Notes: generated from the letters alone by a model not told the origin. Positions 24,159 through 33,422 are shown, counted from the stretch's first letter. The stretch: DNA of 56,447 bases from Planctomycetota bacterium (GCA_021852275.1 JAJZNX010000043.1:1-56447); one strand, 5' to 3'. Numbers and translations are program-made.

Positions 24159-25530
24159 TGATTTGCCCTGTCAATAACTGGGGTTTTCTGATGGGACGCA
24201 CGTACCACACCGCATAACCGACTGCATCCGACGCATGACTTAGCGAAACGTCCGATTTGTCCAATGCGCCATCGTTGCTGCGCGTCATTGTTTCTAAGTC
24301 CATAATTAGTCGCGGGCAACGCGGATGCAATTTGCAATGAACATTGCCGGAAAGGTCCAGCATGGCCGCATTAAAAGCATTCACCCTCTCCTCGATGAAG
24401 GGATTGGCGGCAGGAACGCGAATCCGGTAATTCAGGCCCAAAAGATCCAGACCTTGCTTTACATAATCCCAATTGGATTCATTATGACCGGTGAGCCGGT
24501 TTCGACCGCTGGCGTCGCCAAAACAGTGCACTTCAGTTGGCGGCTGCGGAAGATTTTGAATCCATCGCGGGAATAAATCGGTCAATATCCGCCGCAGGTC
24601 AAGACGCGGCTCAAAAAACTCATGGAAAATTGAAAACATGTCTGACTCCTGATTCCATTGTCCAAGCAACATGTGCATGCCCGGATTGGAATTGAAGTCC
24701 CACATCATTGCCAGCGGGAGATGAGGATCAAATTCGACTGAAGCGTCAACGTGCTTTTCGGAAGAAAAATATGGGTACACTCTACGGCCCGCGACATCAA
24801 TGGCGGCCCCTTCAAGATATTGGTCGGCCAATTCCGCAGTCAGTTTTTCCCGCATGGCCCGGGCAAATTCAGCGACAACAGCATTGTCGGCAGTCCGCGC
24901 ACGATAGACTGCTACCGCCAGTGAGGAACTGTGTGCTTCGCGATAGATGCGAGTGCGAGTGCCTTCATTGGTATACGTGAACAAAAGCTGCTGCAATCGT
25001 GCACCGGGGTGGCGAATTCGCCCCAACAATTGCGTAAACGGATCGTATTTTGGATCCACCGACTCTGGCCAGCGGGACGGTTCATCCCCCCACGCGGCAC
25101 CAACCTCCCACCCGGTAATGTGTTCGGGCGCATCTGCCGTGCGAATTAAGATGACACTGGGTTTTCGTGGACGACCCAACGTTTGAACGATTATGCCGGG
25201 CGCTCCAAAACGTCCTCGATCCAGCGAACCCGCCTCCCGAAATTCATAACTCCAGTGGGCTTGATCCATCGCTTCCTGAAGAGCTGGAATGCAATAGTCT
25301 TTCGCAGCCTGGTAAGTCGGAGCAATGATAGCGGACGGACAACCTGTGGGATTTCCCTTTTCGTCGAACGCATTCAACAAATGCAGGCATAACAATTTCC
25401 GCGCACCAATCCACGTTTTCCCAGATGACCATCCACCTTCGAGGAAAACATAACGATGGGTTATGTCGGAAGCGAAATCCGCTTGTCCGCCGGCGATTGG
25501 ACGCCACAGCATGGAATCATTTTTCTGCAT
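24151..25530 (-). CDS. terL: Terminase large subunit
   Basis: The 459-residue ATPase-nuclease packages the genome. I chose the ATG at 25530 (GAGG 6 nt upstream) over an in-frame GTG at 25536. The Walker A motif is EGGWSSGKTW (31-40). A Walker B-like segment GAAWGDEPSRW lies near 150. The C-terminal RNase H-fold nuclease has acidic residues in AMMWDFNSN, HCFGDASGRN and HASDAVGYAVWY. It overlaps TerS by 14 bases and the portal gene by 8. Confidence 0.88.
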   Translation of the reverse strand: MQKNDSMLWRPIAGGQADFASDITHRYVFLEGGWSSGKTWIGARKLLCLHLLNAFDEKGNPTGCPSAIIAPTYQAAKDYCIPALQEAMDQAHWSYEFREAGSLDRGRFGAPGIIVQTLGRPRKPSVILIRTADAPEHITGWEVGAAWGDEPSRWPESVDPKYDPFTQLLGRIRHPGARLQQLLFTYTNEGTRTRIYREAHSSSLAVAVYRARTADNAVVAEFARAMREKLTAELADQYLEGAAIDVAGRRVYPYFSSEKHVDASVEFDPHLPLAMMWDFNSNPGMHMLLGQWNQESDMFSIFHEFFEPRLDLRRILTDLFPRWIQNLPQPPTEVHCFGDASGRNRLTGHNESNWDYVKQGLDLLGLNYRIRVPAANPFIEERVNAFNAAMLDLSGNVHCKLHPRCPRLIMDLETMTRSNDGALDKSDVSLSHASDAVGYAVWYVRPIRKPQLLTGQINV

Positions 25531-25993
25531 CGGCACCCTCAGTTAATTGTGGTGGGGAGGTGGCAATAATTTCAGGGTGATGAGGCTCAGCACGAATTGA
25601 AAAATCAAAACCAATTGCCAGGGGGGGCTCTCCGGAAAAAGTAATGTCTGATCGGTCTCTGAATTTTTCGGGGCGTGCTCCTTTGAGCAAGAAAATGAGC
25701 AACGTGTCGCTATATTTCTGGATCGAGCCGACTTTTACGCCGCCCTGATAGACGGGCTCTTCCACCCCATCAACGGCTCGTCGGCGAGCCTCTTTTTCCA
25801 TCAGGTCTGCAGCCTGATTAAGTGCGTCCTCCCATTCCGCAGCAAACTTTTTATCTTTTTTTCTCCATACGTATGCCACCTGGGGGGCGAGTTTAATTGC
25901 CAGTGCGGCCTGGGTAACGTTCCCACAACGCGCAAATTCCCTGAGAAAATTGCGTTTTTTGCAGGCTTTCATTTTGGGCGACAGGCGAATCAT
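25517..25993 (-). CDS. Terminase small subunit-like protein
   Basis: The 158-residue protein begins with a basic HTH block (KMKACKKRNFLREFARCGNVTQAALAIKLAPQVAYVWRKKD) and then the ALNQAADLMEKEARRRAVDGVEEPVYQGGVKVGSIQKYSDTLLIFLLKGA stretch, split here across two known signatures, characteristic of phage small terminases of this class. It recognises viral DNA and loads TerL, whose gene follows at once. Confidence 0.8.
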   Translation of the reverse strand: MIRLSPKMKACKKRNFLREFARCGNVTQAALAIKLAPQVAYVWRKKDKKFAAEWEDALNQAADLMEKEARRRAVDGVEEPVYQGGVKVGSIQKYSDTLLIFLLKGARPEKFRDRSDITFSGEPPLAIGFDFSIRAEPHHPEIIATSPPQLTEGADAEK

Positions 25994-25998
25994 GAGTT

Positions 25999-26517
25999 TT
26001 AACTCTCCATGTAATTTAAATCCCAGATTGGCCTTGGGATTCGCTCTGAAAGCCAGTGGGAGGCGGCAGTTCTATCTTTGATTGCAATAAAGGTTTCACA
26101 ATTTTTACTCCATGCTTGAAGTGGAGTTCCTTTGACAAGATTTTGAATACGTGACTTGGTTAAGCCGGGAAAATTGAGATTTCCACCACTCCATGAGGAC
26201 GCAAGCCACCACGCGAGGAATTGGTCATTCAATGTCAGACTATCGGGGATTTTTCGTTGGCCAGTGGTATACCATTTTTCATAGGCGGGTCTGAAAACTC
26301 GTCGGGCGCCGGATCGGATGCAAATTACCATCGCATCCCCCCGACGCGTCAAGACGGGTGTGAAACGAAAAAGTGACGGCTCAGACTGTTCTATTTGAAC
26401 CATCGCCCAGAGCAATAATGTCCAACTGTTTTGACAGCGAAAGATACGTATTGAAACTGCTCCATCGTTGTTGCCACGATGGAGGGACGCGCCAAAGAGC
26501 ATTGCCGCATCAATCAT
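25999..26517 (-). CDS. Uncharacterised protein upstream of the terminase genes
   Basis: The 172-residue protein starts inside the end of the sigma-like gene (8-base overlap) and ends five bases before terS. It is rich in Trp, Arg and Ser, with no TM segment or Cys cluster. The middle reads FRPAYEKWYTTGQRKIPDSLTLNDQFLAWWL. I do not recognise a family. Its place suggests a role in late gene activation or packaging. Confidence 0.5.
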   Translation of the reverse strand: MIDAAMLFGASLHRGNNDGAVSIRIFRCQNSWTLLLWAMVQIEQSEPSLFRFTPVLTRRGDAMVICIRSGARRVFRPAYEKWYTTGQRKIPDSLTLNDQFLAWWLASSWSGGNLNFPGLTKSRIQNLVKGTPLQAWSKNCETFIAIKDRTAASHWLSERIPRPIWDLNYMES

Positions 26518-27046
26518 GTGGTATGGATTGTCGCAAATCGTAAATGATTCTCCTTATGGAAGACCGTGGTAGGTTAAGGATTTGGGCTGTGGTCTTGACA
26601 GAGAGTTGTCCGAGGGTAACGAGCAGAAAGGCCCATCGTTTCTTTTGTTCCAGTTTTTGGGAGAGAGACAGCAGTGAACGGATGGCATTTTCCCAGTCGG
26701 CCACAGTGGGAGTTTTTTTTTCAGCAATGGATGGCGAGAGTTCTGACGTTATGCGATGGGGCACGGAGGTATGTTGGCGGATGTAGTTACGCATGGAGAT
26801 TGCTCTCCATGCGGACCATGGGACGTTGCCGACCCGGTAGGAACGTGCGGCAAAAAATAAAGCTGCTCCGGCGTGTTCTTGAGCTGAGTCCCCCCAGTGT
26901 TTGCGGACAAAATTATTTGCCCATGGAAGTTCTTGCCGGCAAATGGTTTCAATCTGGTCCGGTGTGAAAAATTTAGCCGAGCGGAGGGCAGCCTGTCTTT
27001 GTGGGTGACCTGGGGGGTATTGTGCGGCGATAATTTTGACTTCCAT
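26510..27046 (-). CDS. Sigma-70-like transcription factor candidate
   Basis: The 178-residue protein has a region resembling sigma region 2 (QEHAGAALFFAARSYRVGNVPWSAWRAISMRNYIRQH, about 60-97) and a C-terminal region 4-like HTH (SVKTTAQILNLPRSSIRRIIYDLRQ, about 150-174). It is the first gene after the large intergenic gap and before the terminase genes, so it may switch on late transcription. Start uncertain: ATG at 27046 is used, a TTG at 27082 is an alternative, neither with an SD. Confidence 0.55.
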   Translation of the reverse strand: MEVKIIAAQYPPGHPQRQAALRSAKFFTPDQIETICRQELPWANNFVRKHWGDSAQEHAGAALFFAARSYRVGNVPWSAWRAISMRNYIRQHTSVPHRITSELSPSIAEKKTPTVADWENAIRSLLSLSQKLEQKKRWAFLLVTLGQLSVKTTAQILNLPRSSIRRIIYDLRQSIPHD

Positions 27047-27489
27047 GTTCGGTAATTGTTCGCATGTTTGGATAAAAGTCAAGTATGGTTTTTACAGGAT
27101 GGGATGATGGTTTCAGGACGTGATACCGCTGCATTACGTGGCCCAGGTGGGTCTGGTAATGGGAATTTAGGTGTCAAGATATGGTGGGAGGAACGGATGG
27201 CTTAAATCGCCTCTATAGACCTCGGATAAAATAAAGTTTCATATAAACGAAAAACAAAAGTCTAAATTTTACTTGCGCTTATTTCAGTGAAATAACTAAA
27301 TCTTAAAGATTTATATTATATCGATCAGTATTATATATTGTTACTTTTTTCTTTTTTCATGGTGGTCAGGCTCTTTTTTTGAGTGCCCACCCCCCTTGAA
27401 AAAAGAAAAAAGTCAATTTTGGTCGTTTTTATTGGGAAATTACGCGAAAATCGAAAATGACATAACAGTGAAGAAAGTGAAGAAAGTCC
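27047..27489. other. AT-rich early/late junction with palindromes
   Basis: This is the longest gene-free stretch inside the prophage. It holds two adjacent palindromes, TTATTTCA-g-TGAAATAA (27279-27295) and TAAATCTT-a-AAGATTTA (27297-27313), then several TATAAT strings on the minus strand (27315-27320, 27330-27335), and a 16-bp inverted repeat at 27344-27412. Position between replication genes and late genes suggests late promoter, operator or replication origin. Confidence 0.6.
27344..27412 (-). terminator. Long hairpin with T/A-rich arms, probable terminator
   Basis: CTTTTTTCTTTTTTCA (27344-27359) is perfectly complementary to 27397-27412. Inside the loop, GGTGG (27361-27365) can pair with CCACC. 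It lies 78 bases downstream of the HTH gene stop, at the end of the early operon. U-rich arms on both strands would allow termination in either direction. The structure is certain, the terminator role inferred. Confidence 0.5.
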
Positions 27490-27738
27490 TCAAACCAGTC
27501 GCAGATGGTCCGGGCACATGATTCGTTTTGTTGGTCGTTGAATCGAAGAGCATTTTTTTCCTATCCTTCGATGGCTGAGAAAATCGTCCAATGCGCTCTC
27601 TTCTATTTTTAGTCTTCGCTTGGGGCCCTTAACTGACAAATTGACGGCTGACAGATCGCCCGAGTCGATCAATCGTATGACGGTAGTATAATTGACCCCA
27701 AGCCGGGATGCAACACTCTGAACTGACAACCATGTCAT
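27490..27738 (-). CDS. Excisionase-family HTH protein
   Basis: The 82-residue protein starts MTWLSVQSVASRLGVNYTTVIRLIDSGDLSAVNL, the standard MerR-like excisionase/HTH_17 opening, and continues with KRRLKIEESALDDFL. Such proteins bind DNA and act as excisionase or as a regulator. Its ATG overlaps the stop of the primase-polymerase gene (ATGA). As the last early gene, before the palindromic region, it may act on that region or on the attachment sites. Confidence 0.75.
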   Translation of the reverse strand: MTWLSVQSVASRLGVNYTTVIRLIDSGDLSAVNLSVKGPKRRLKIEESALDDFLSHRRIGKKCSSIQRPTKRIMCPDHLRLV

Positions 27739-29897
27739 GTCATCACCAAATCTGAACTTGTCTTGTACTTTTGGTTCGGCCGTCCACCGGTTGCGCTTTG
27801 GTCAAACTCGATGACACCCGATTCCACTAAATCATCCAAAATTTCCTTGCGTAAGCGAGAAGGAATGCTCTGAGTACCACGGGTTATGTGGCTCTGTGAG
27901 ATTCCATCCGGGGATTGCTTGATCTGCTGGTAAATTTTCTTCTTCCACCGACCATATTCAGAATCCACAATATTTTCCTGGGCATTCACCTCAAATGATT
28001 CCAGGCAATGGTGACTCAACCGGCAAGCCCAATCCATGATTGGTCCGGTAATGACCGGCGCCTCAAAATCAACGCCGCAGGCACAGATCAGGGCACATTT
28101 ACACGCATGTTCTTCGGCCCTCGACCACAATGCATCAAATCCTGTAGCCCGGGCATTTTGTTTTTTTGTTCGCCACTTGGCGCGCCAATCCAGACGCACC
28201 ACTTGAGCCTCCTGGGAGGCTGAAACTATATGCGGCCGTAATTTTCCATTCAGAGCCGAAGTCCGTTCCAGATCGTTGCGAAACCACCACTTACTCACCG
28301 TGTCCACGATGGATTGAGGAACGTCTGTTGGGTCGTTTTTTTGTTCGGCCACATCCCACTGGCACTCCGGAACGCTGAAAAATAACACGCGGGCCGCGAA
28401 TCCGTCTTCGATTTGGCCTCGGGTGAGACCTTCATAGAGCCGGCTGGCCACTGTGGTACCGTACAGGCACAGGTTTGGCTCGTATAATGGTACTGCATCG
28501 GCTGTGGCGTACTGCTTTCCTCCATAAGTTCCATTGGCTCGGCTGAAGAGCTTGGTTAGCGTGACCGGGATTTCTTTGAGGTGACTTTGCGCATTCCAAT
28601 GGCTGCTGATCCCCAACAGATGACCCACTTCATCGAACAACAGTAATATGCTCGGATGGTTTTGCAAAATTCGCACCAGTGCGGTTGCGGATGAAATTTC
28701 CTCCGGGCCGATGACCTGTTCGGTCAATCCACATGCGTCAGTAATTTTGTAGCAGCACTTTCGGCTGTGTTCTTTTCCGCTTCCAGATGGAGCCAGGCCA
28801 ACCGTGTACAGATTGGTCCTGGTGTCATCTGCCATTCGGACTTTCCGTCCGAAAACGGCCCCTAAAAAAGCTAACGTGTTGGCCAGTGCCAGTACAGGCT
28901 GCGGCTTAAGCGAAGTAGCCACCATCCAGTGGCAGATATCGCCGAGAATGCCTGGTGGGGATAAAATGTCATCTGGAAATTCAGGAGCTATCGACCTGAT
29001 TCTTGGTTTTTCCAGTGTGCCTGAAAACGACGGGATCTCATCCACGGGAATCCGGCACCCTATCTGGCCGTCGGCGGAAACCTTCATGGCCGCGTCCATA
29101 ATTTTGTGCTCTATCTCTTTAATTTTCCATGTTGGATGGCATTTATTTTCATTGAACCATAAAAGCATCCCACGTGCATCAGAGGAATTGAGGCCGAAAC
29201 GGAAACATTCGCACGCGGCCTGGAACAGCTTGTCATGACCTCGCTGTCCGCTGACGGAATCAGGAAGGCAAGACAGGTAGGCTTGACACCGCTGCCAACG
29301 TTCGTTTTCTGTAATTTCACCGGGGATGGTGGATTTCACGGCCGGCAATTCTCGATCAGCTTCCCAGCCGTGGACATGTGCCAGCTTTTTGACCGACTCC
29401 AGGAGTTCTTCACCGTCGACGATAGCCGGGCTTCCAGACAACTCCAGTTCGATGGGTTCTCCGGACGGGTGTATACTTCCTGGTATCACTGTCTGTCCAC
29501 CGACACCTCTATATTCCACGAGAGTAACTTTTTTGGAAATTGAAAATCGTTGGGTCGGCTGAGGGTTGGCGGTGAGATAAAACCGATGGGATCGCGGTTT
29601 GGATTTTCTGCCGAAAATGAAGTCAGTCGGTGGTAAAATGCGGTCTGCATCGCGTAACACATCTGGCAGGTCGATGTCTATATCGATGATCGACAGATCG
29701 GATTGATCGCATGGGATGCCCAACAGAACGCCGATGTTTTTCGGCGCATGGTTCGGAAAATATCGCAGCAAATGATCGCGAGTTATTCGCAACTTTGTCC
29801 AGCCGGGCACGCAGGGGGCTTTTTGCTGCTTGTTGATCGGAAGTATCCACCATCCACGCTCCACATAATCCGTCAATAATTGAAAGAAATCATCCAT
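27735..29897 (-). CDS. Primase-polymerase / helicase fusion
   Basis: The 720-residue protein has an N-terminal Prim-Pol (AEP) domain (1-165): IIDIDIDLPD with D72 and D74, SHRFYL with H104, then YRGVGGQTVIPGSIHPSGE. A linker with a PriCT-like helical part (about 195-275) follows. The second domain is a DUF3987-type helicase/ATPase with Walker A APSGSGKE (369-376) and Walker B ILLLFDE (417-423). The C terminus ends in a winged-helix-like segment. It should synthesise primers and unwind DNA at the phage origin. Confidence 0.8.
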   Translation of the reverse strand: MDDFFQLLTDYVERGWWILPINKQQKAPCVPGWTKLRITRDHLLRYFPNHAPKNIGVLLGIPCDQSDLSIIDIDIDLPDVLRDADRILPPTDFIFGRKSKPRSHRFYLTANPQPTQRFSISKKVTLVEYRGVGGQTVIPGSIHPSGEPIELELSGSPAIVDGEELLESVKKLAHVHGWEADRELPAVKSTIPGEITENERWQRCQAYLSCLPDSVSGQRGHDKLFQAACECFRFGLNSSDARGMLLWFNENKCHPTWKIKEIEHKIMDAAMKVSADGQIGCRIPVDEIPSFSGTLEKPRIRSIAPEFPDDILSPPGILGDICHWMVATSLKPQPVLALANTLAFLGAVFGRKVRMADDTRTNLYTVGLAPSGSGKEHSRKCCYKITDACGLTEQVIGPEEISSATALVRILQNHPSILLLFDEVGHLLGISSHWNAQSHLKEIPVTLTKLFSRANGTYGGKQYATADAVPLYEPNLCLYGTTVASRLYEGLTRGQIEDGFAARVLFFSVPECQWDVAEQKNDPTDVPQSIVDTVSKWWFRNDLERTSALNGKLRPHIVSASQEAQVVRLDWRAKWRTKKQNARATGFDALWSRAEEHACKCALICACGVDFEAPVITGPIMDWACRLSHHCLESFEVNAQENIVDSEYGRWKKKIYQQIKQSPDGISQSHITRGTQSIPSRLRKEILDDLVESGVIEFDQSATGGRPNQKYKTSSDLVMT

Positions 29898-29909
29898 AAT
29901 TCCATTCCT

Positions 29910-31556
29910 TCAAAAGGGAATTTCATCCGTAGCGTGAGAAACTTCTGGTCGGTGATATGTTACAATTTTCCAATACTTGCCGTCTTTTTTGTAAGTCAGA
30001 TGACTGGCGAAATTCAGCAGTAACGCCTGACATTTCTCCGGTCCCATATCCATTGCCAGTTGGTACGACTCGGAAGTGGTGCGAGGAACTGGTTCCCCAA
30101 ACCTGTCGCGCCACCATGCGCGGGCTTTCATGGATGAGACCCCCCCCCGGTCGAAAAATAACGCTTCACTTACGGTAGTTCCATTCTCCATATGATATTG
30201 AGCTTGGAGTACGGGTTCACCTGAAAAAAGAAAGTAAGAATCGATTGAACAGCCGTCTATCTTTTGGAAATCAAAAGTGCCTTCGCTCGATAAAATAGCA
30301 GCGTCGGCTGCACTCGTCTGATGTTTTAATTCGACCGGCTCGATTGGCCACTGATACCCACAATCTGGGCATTCGCGATATGACGCTGAGACAATGGAGT
30401 AGCAGGCCGGGCACACTTTGGCCGGTGCGTCACGTTCGGCAACAGTCTTTTTCAGGCCGGTCGAGGTGACCTCGATAAGATCGATTGGGCCATGCGTCTG
30501 GATGTTGCCCGCAAAATCGAGGATCAGGCAATTTTCCTTGCCGGGTGCCAGCCTCAAACCACGCCCCACCTGCTGGTAGTACAGCCCAGTGCTTGTGGTG
30601 GGCCGCAGAAGAACTATGCAGTCTACATCCGGCACATTGAAGCCTTCGCTGAAGACGTTGATATTGGCGAGATATTTTATCTCTCCATTCCGAAACCGTC
30701 GGACAACGCTATCGCGTTGCGGAACTGATGTCTGGCTGGTAACGACTTCGCATTGTTGCCCGGACGCCCGCGAAATTTCTTCGGAAATAAGCTGACAGTG
30801 TCGCAGGCTGACACAAAAAATAAGAACCTTTTTCCTGGGTTGTGTACGTAATATAATGTCGGCCACGGTGTCTCGCAGGTGTCGCGTGACTTCTGTTTCC
30901 ACGGTACCCGGCGTAAATTCTCCATGGCTCGCAGTCAGCTTGCTGCGATCTATCGGTGTTTTTCCGCATCGTGCAGTCAGGCGGCATAAAAACCCCTGCT
31001 CAATTAGATCTCCAACTTTTGCCCTGTACGCCAAATAGTTGAGGATATTGTTGGGGCCGCAGATTTGGCCGCCAGAGAGTCGGTAGGGTGTCGCCGTCCA
31101 TCCCACGACGCGCTGGTGCTCACAGCGAGCCTTGGCTTCCGACAAAAAATACCGGTACATTCCTTCGTCTGCGACGGGGATGCGATGGGCTTCGTCCACG
31201 AAAATGAGGTCCCATGGCATCGCTTCCCGCGCTTTACGCCAGATCGATTGGATTCCCGCAAATGTGACCGCGTAATTGTGCGACTTAGACCGAAGTGATG
31301 CAGAATACACCCCGATGGGGATGGTGGGATCAATTTCTTTGAGCTCCGCAGCCCCTTGCTGCAACAACTCTTTAACATGTGCGAGCACCAGCACGCGAAG
31401 ATGTGGAGCCATCGCCATGTATTTCTGGATCACGAACGACATCAGCGGAGTCTTGCCGCCTCCAGTCGGAATTTCAATGCAGGGATTGTCTTCCCGTGTC
31501 CAGAGAGCATTGTCGAGTGCGTCGATGGCTTCGATTTGATAGGGCCTGGGTGTCAT
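29910..31556 (-). CDS. DEAH-box superfamily 2 helicase with zinc ribbon
   Basis: Start taken at MTPRPYQIEAIDAL (AGGAG 5 nt upstream), giving 548 residues. Walker A is PTGGGKT (30-36) and the DEAH box is at 121-124, with WTATPYR and the motif VI QQVGRGLRL later. A CPAC...CPDC zinc ribbon follows at about 385-408. The C-terminal 120 residues are phage-specific. It resembles the Rad25/SSL2-like helicases encoded by many phages beside RusA and primase genes. Eight bases separate it from the RusA-like gene. Confidence 0.85.
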   Translation of the reverse strand: MTPRPYQIEAIDALDNALWTREDNPCIEIPTGGGKTPLMSFVIQKYMAMAPHLRVLVLAHVKELLQQGAAELKEIDPTIPIGVYSASLRSKSHNYAVTFAGIQSIWRKAREAMPWDLIFVDEAHRIPVADEGMYRYFLSEAKARCEHQRVVGWTATPYRLSGGQICGPNNILNYLAYRAKVGDLIEQGFLCRLTARCGKTPIDRSKLTASHGEFTPGTVETEVTRHLRDTVADIILRTQPRKKVLIFCVSLRHCQLISEEISRASGQQCEVVTSQTSVPQRDSVVRRFRNGEIKYLANINVFSEGFNVPDVDCIVLLRPTTSTGLYYQQVGRGLRLAPGKENCLILDFAGNIQTHGPIDLIEVTSTGLKKTVAERDAPAKVCPACYSIVSASYRECPDCGYQWPIEPVELKHQTSAADAAILSSEGTFDFQKIDGCSIDSYFLFSGEPVLQAQYHMENGTTVSEALFFDRGGVSSMKARAWWRDRFGEPVPRTTSESYQLAMDMGPEKCQALLLNFASHLTYKKDGKYWKIVTYHRPEVSHATDEIPF

Positions 31557-31564
31557 GCCATCTC

Positions 31565-31972
31565 CTACTCGTGGGGGCAAAATGAGATCGTAATGGCACA
31601 CCCCATCACCCCTTTGGGTGCAGGTGATTGTGCAGGCACCCATTTAATGCGGGAATCACGGTCGTTAAGTCCGAACGCATCGGCAATTCCGTCCCGGAGC
31701 GGTTTACACGCTCCAGCGAGATTATCGTCGTCGAGTCGCCGGCCGAGCCGGTTCATGGTAATAATGCACGGTGGTTTAAGTTCATGGTACCGGGCTAGTA
31801 GTGCACGGACGCACATGAACCCGGCCTCCCGAATTTGGCGAACAATCTTAGCTTTAGGCCTCCAGTGCATGCGGCAGTTGGGCAGGCTTGGAAGTGTTAT
31901 GGGGATGACAATAAATGCCGTCAAGAAAGGTTCGTTGTCGCCGTCAAAGGTCATGTAAGTTTTCCAATTCAA
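31565..31972 (-). CDS. RusA-like Holliday junction resolvase
   Basis: The 135-residue protein has the RusA acidic signature RRLDDDNLAGACKPLRDGIADAFG followed by DRDSRIKW. RusA cuts four-way junctions, which would resolve phage recombination intermediates before packaging. Start taken at a TTG (31972) with AAAGGA 8 nt upstream; the ATG at 31954 lacks an SD. The signature carries the conserved Asp residues. Confidence 0.75.
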   Translation of the reverse strand: MNWKTYMTFDGDNEPFLTAFIVIPITLPSLPNCRMHWRPKAKIVRQIREAGFMCVRALLARYHELKPPCIITMNRLGRRLDDDNLAGACKPLRDGIADAFGLNDRDSRIKWVPAQSPAPKGVMGCAITISFCPHE

Positions 31973-32056
31973 TGGGTGAATCCTTTAAAAAGTGATGTGG
32001 TGGCTTTTAAGGTTTCAGTTTTCCACTGGACGCTCGCCGGGGCCCAGGGATGGTGG

Positions 32057-33412
32057 TCATTTTTCTTCCCCGCCATCCCAGCCAAGGGCTGTGGCTACCC
32101 GGGTAAGCTCGTCGCCCCAGGTATATTGCGACTCGAAACTTTGTGTCGCCTTGTGAACCTCGGACAGCCAAGCTGCAAACTCTTCCACGGATTTCACTTT
32201 GCATGCCGATACTTGTTCTTCCAGTGTCAGTTTATTGAGTGGATCGCAGGCAAAAAGAAAAACCCATGGGTTTTTGCGGGCCTGAGCCTGAATAAAATCT
32301 TCCGCCGCACGCAATCTGCGTGTCACTTTCGCGTCAAGGGTTGGATATTCCTCCCACTCTTTTTTAAGGGATTTTCCAGCACCACTTTGGCGGCCCTTCC
32401 TGGACGGCACATCGTCGTCGGCTTCTTCCAACTCTGCCAACTTCGCCGGCTGCACGGTTGTCGCAGGCTCGTTTCGTTCGAAAGCCTCCATTTTCTTACT
32501 GAAACATTCCTCGTTAGTGCATCGCTCACCTTCCTCGATCCCCACATCAAAAAGCATTTTATTGGTGTATGTCGAACATGGGCATCCGACACACCGCTGC
32601 CGGCCGGCAAATTCTTTATCCAACGGCCATGGGACGTTACTTAAGTCCCGCTGCTCGCATTTTATGTGGTGGCGAAGACGCGCGAGGCTCATCATGTGCA
32701 CGCCTCCTTGATGCGACTCTTTCCATTTGTCGAGCGATGGACCCTCCAAACCCTCCGGAGGACAATTCCCGCACAATCTAGCCATTTCGATCTGCTTCTT
32801 GTGGTCGTCGATCATGGCCAGCAGCCGCGCATGTCCGAGCATTATATAGCCATTTTGGAGCATCTCTTTTACCTCCTCGCACAGGTCGAGAATATATCCG
32901 CGGTCTCGTACCCAGGATTCCGAACGGCCTAAAATCAGTGCCGCCGACTCGATACTACCGGTTGCCATAACCACATCGTGCACCGCAATTGCCTCTTCCA
33001 GTGGGGTGAGCGGAGATCGCTCAATATTCTCTGTTGCCGCCAATACGGCCTTGGCTGTGCCAATTTCAAGTTTAATCACTTTTATGGTCTGCCAACCCAG
33101 GGATCGGGCTGCAGCCAGCCGACGGTGGCCCCAGATCACCATGTACCGGTCTCCAACGGTTGCCGCTGGCATGATGCCGATGGGTGCGAGTTGGCCAAAT
33201 AAACGCATGCTCATTGTGAGTTGCTTGATTCCCAAGTCTGCACCTGGGCGCCGGGCCTGGATACCATCATCGATGAGGTCAACCCGTTCCTCTTCGACTT
33301 TAGCCCGGTCGATACTGTCTCTCAACCGGTCTGAGAATTTGTTCCCGTAGTAGTTCTCCTGTTTTGGACTTCGCATCCCTGCATCCGCTTTTTTCTTTCG
33401 TGCTTTAGCCAT
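32057..33412 (-). CDS. ParB/RepB/Spo0J-like nuclease-domain protein
   Basis: The 451-residue protein starts at MAKARKKK (AAGGAG 6-8 nt upstream). The ParB N-terminal domain spans about 55-150 with the CTP/phosphate-binding GHRR at 95-98 (VIWGHRRLAAARSLGW) and ENIERSPLTPLEEA. An HTH follows (AALILGRSESWVRDRGYI). Near 275-320 is a Cys group (CVGCPCSTYTNK, RCTNEEC). No ParA gene is present, so this is more likely a phage replication or host-regulating protein than part of a partition system. Confidence 0.75.
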   Translation of the reverse strand: MAKARKKKADAGMRSPKQENYYGNKFSDRLRDSIDRAKVEEERVDLIDDGIQARRPGADLGIKQLTMSMRLFGQLAPIGIMPAATVGDRYMVIWGHRRLAAARSLGWQTIKVIKLEIGTAKAVLAATENIERSPLTPLEEAIAVHDVVMATGSIESAALILGRSESWVRDRGYILDLCEEVKEMLQNGYIMLGHARLLAMIDDHKKQIEMARLCGNCPPEGLEGPSLDKWKESHQGGVHMMSLARLRHHIKCEQRDLSNVPWPLDKEFAGRQRCVGCPCSTYTNKMLFDVGIEEGERCTNEECFSKKMEAFERNEPATTVQPAKLAELEEADDDVPSRKGRQSGAGKSLKKEWEEYPTLDAKVTRRLRAAEDFIQAQARKNPWVFLFACDPLNKLTLEEQVSACKVKSVEEFAAWLSEVHKATQSFESQYTWGDELTRVATALGWDGGEEK

Positions 33413-33422
33413 GATATTCTCC

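Noticed and set aside
32057-33412. Plasmid-type partition system
   Set aside because: No ParA homologue was found beside the ParB-like gene, and an integrase with att sites shows chromosomal integration.
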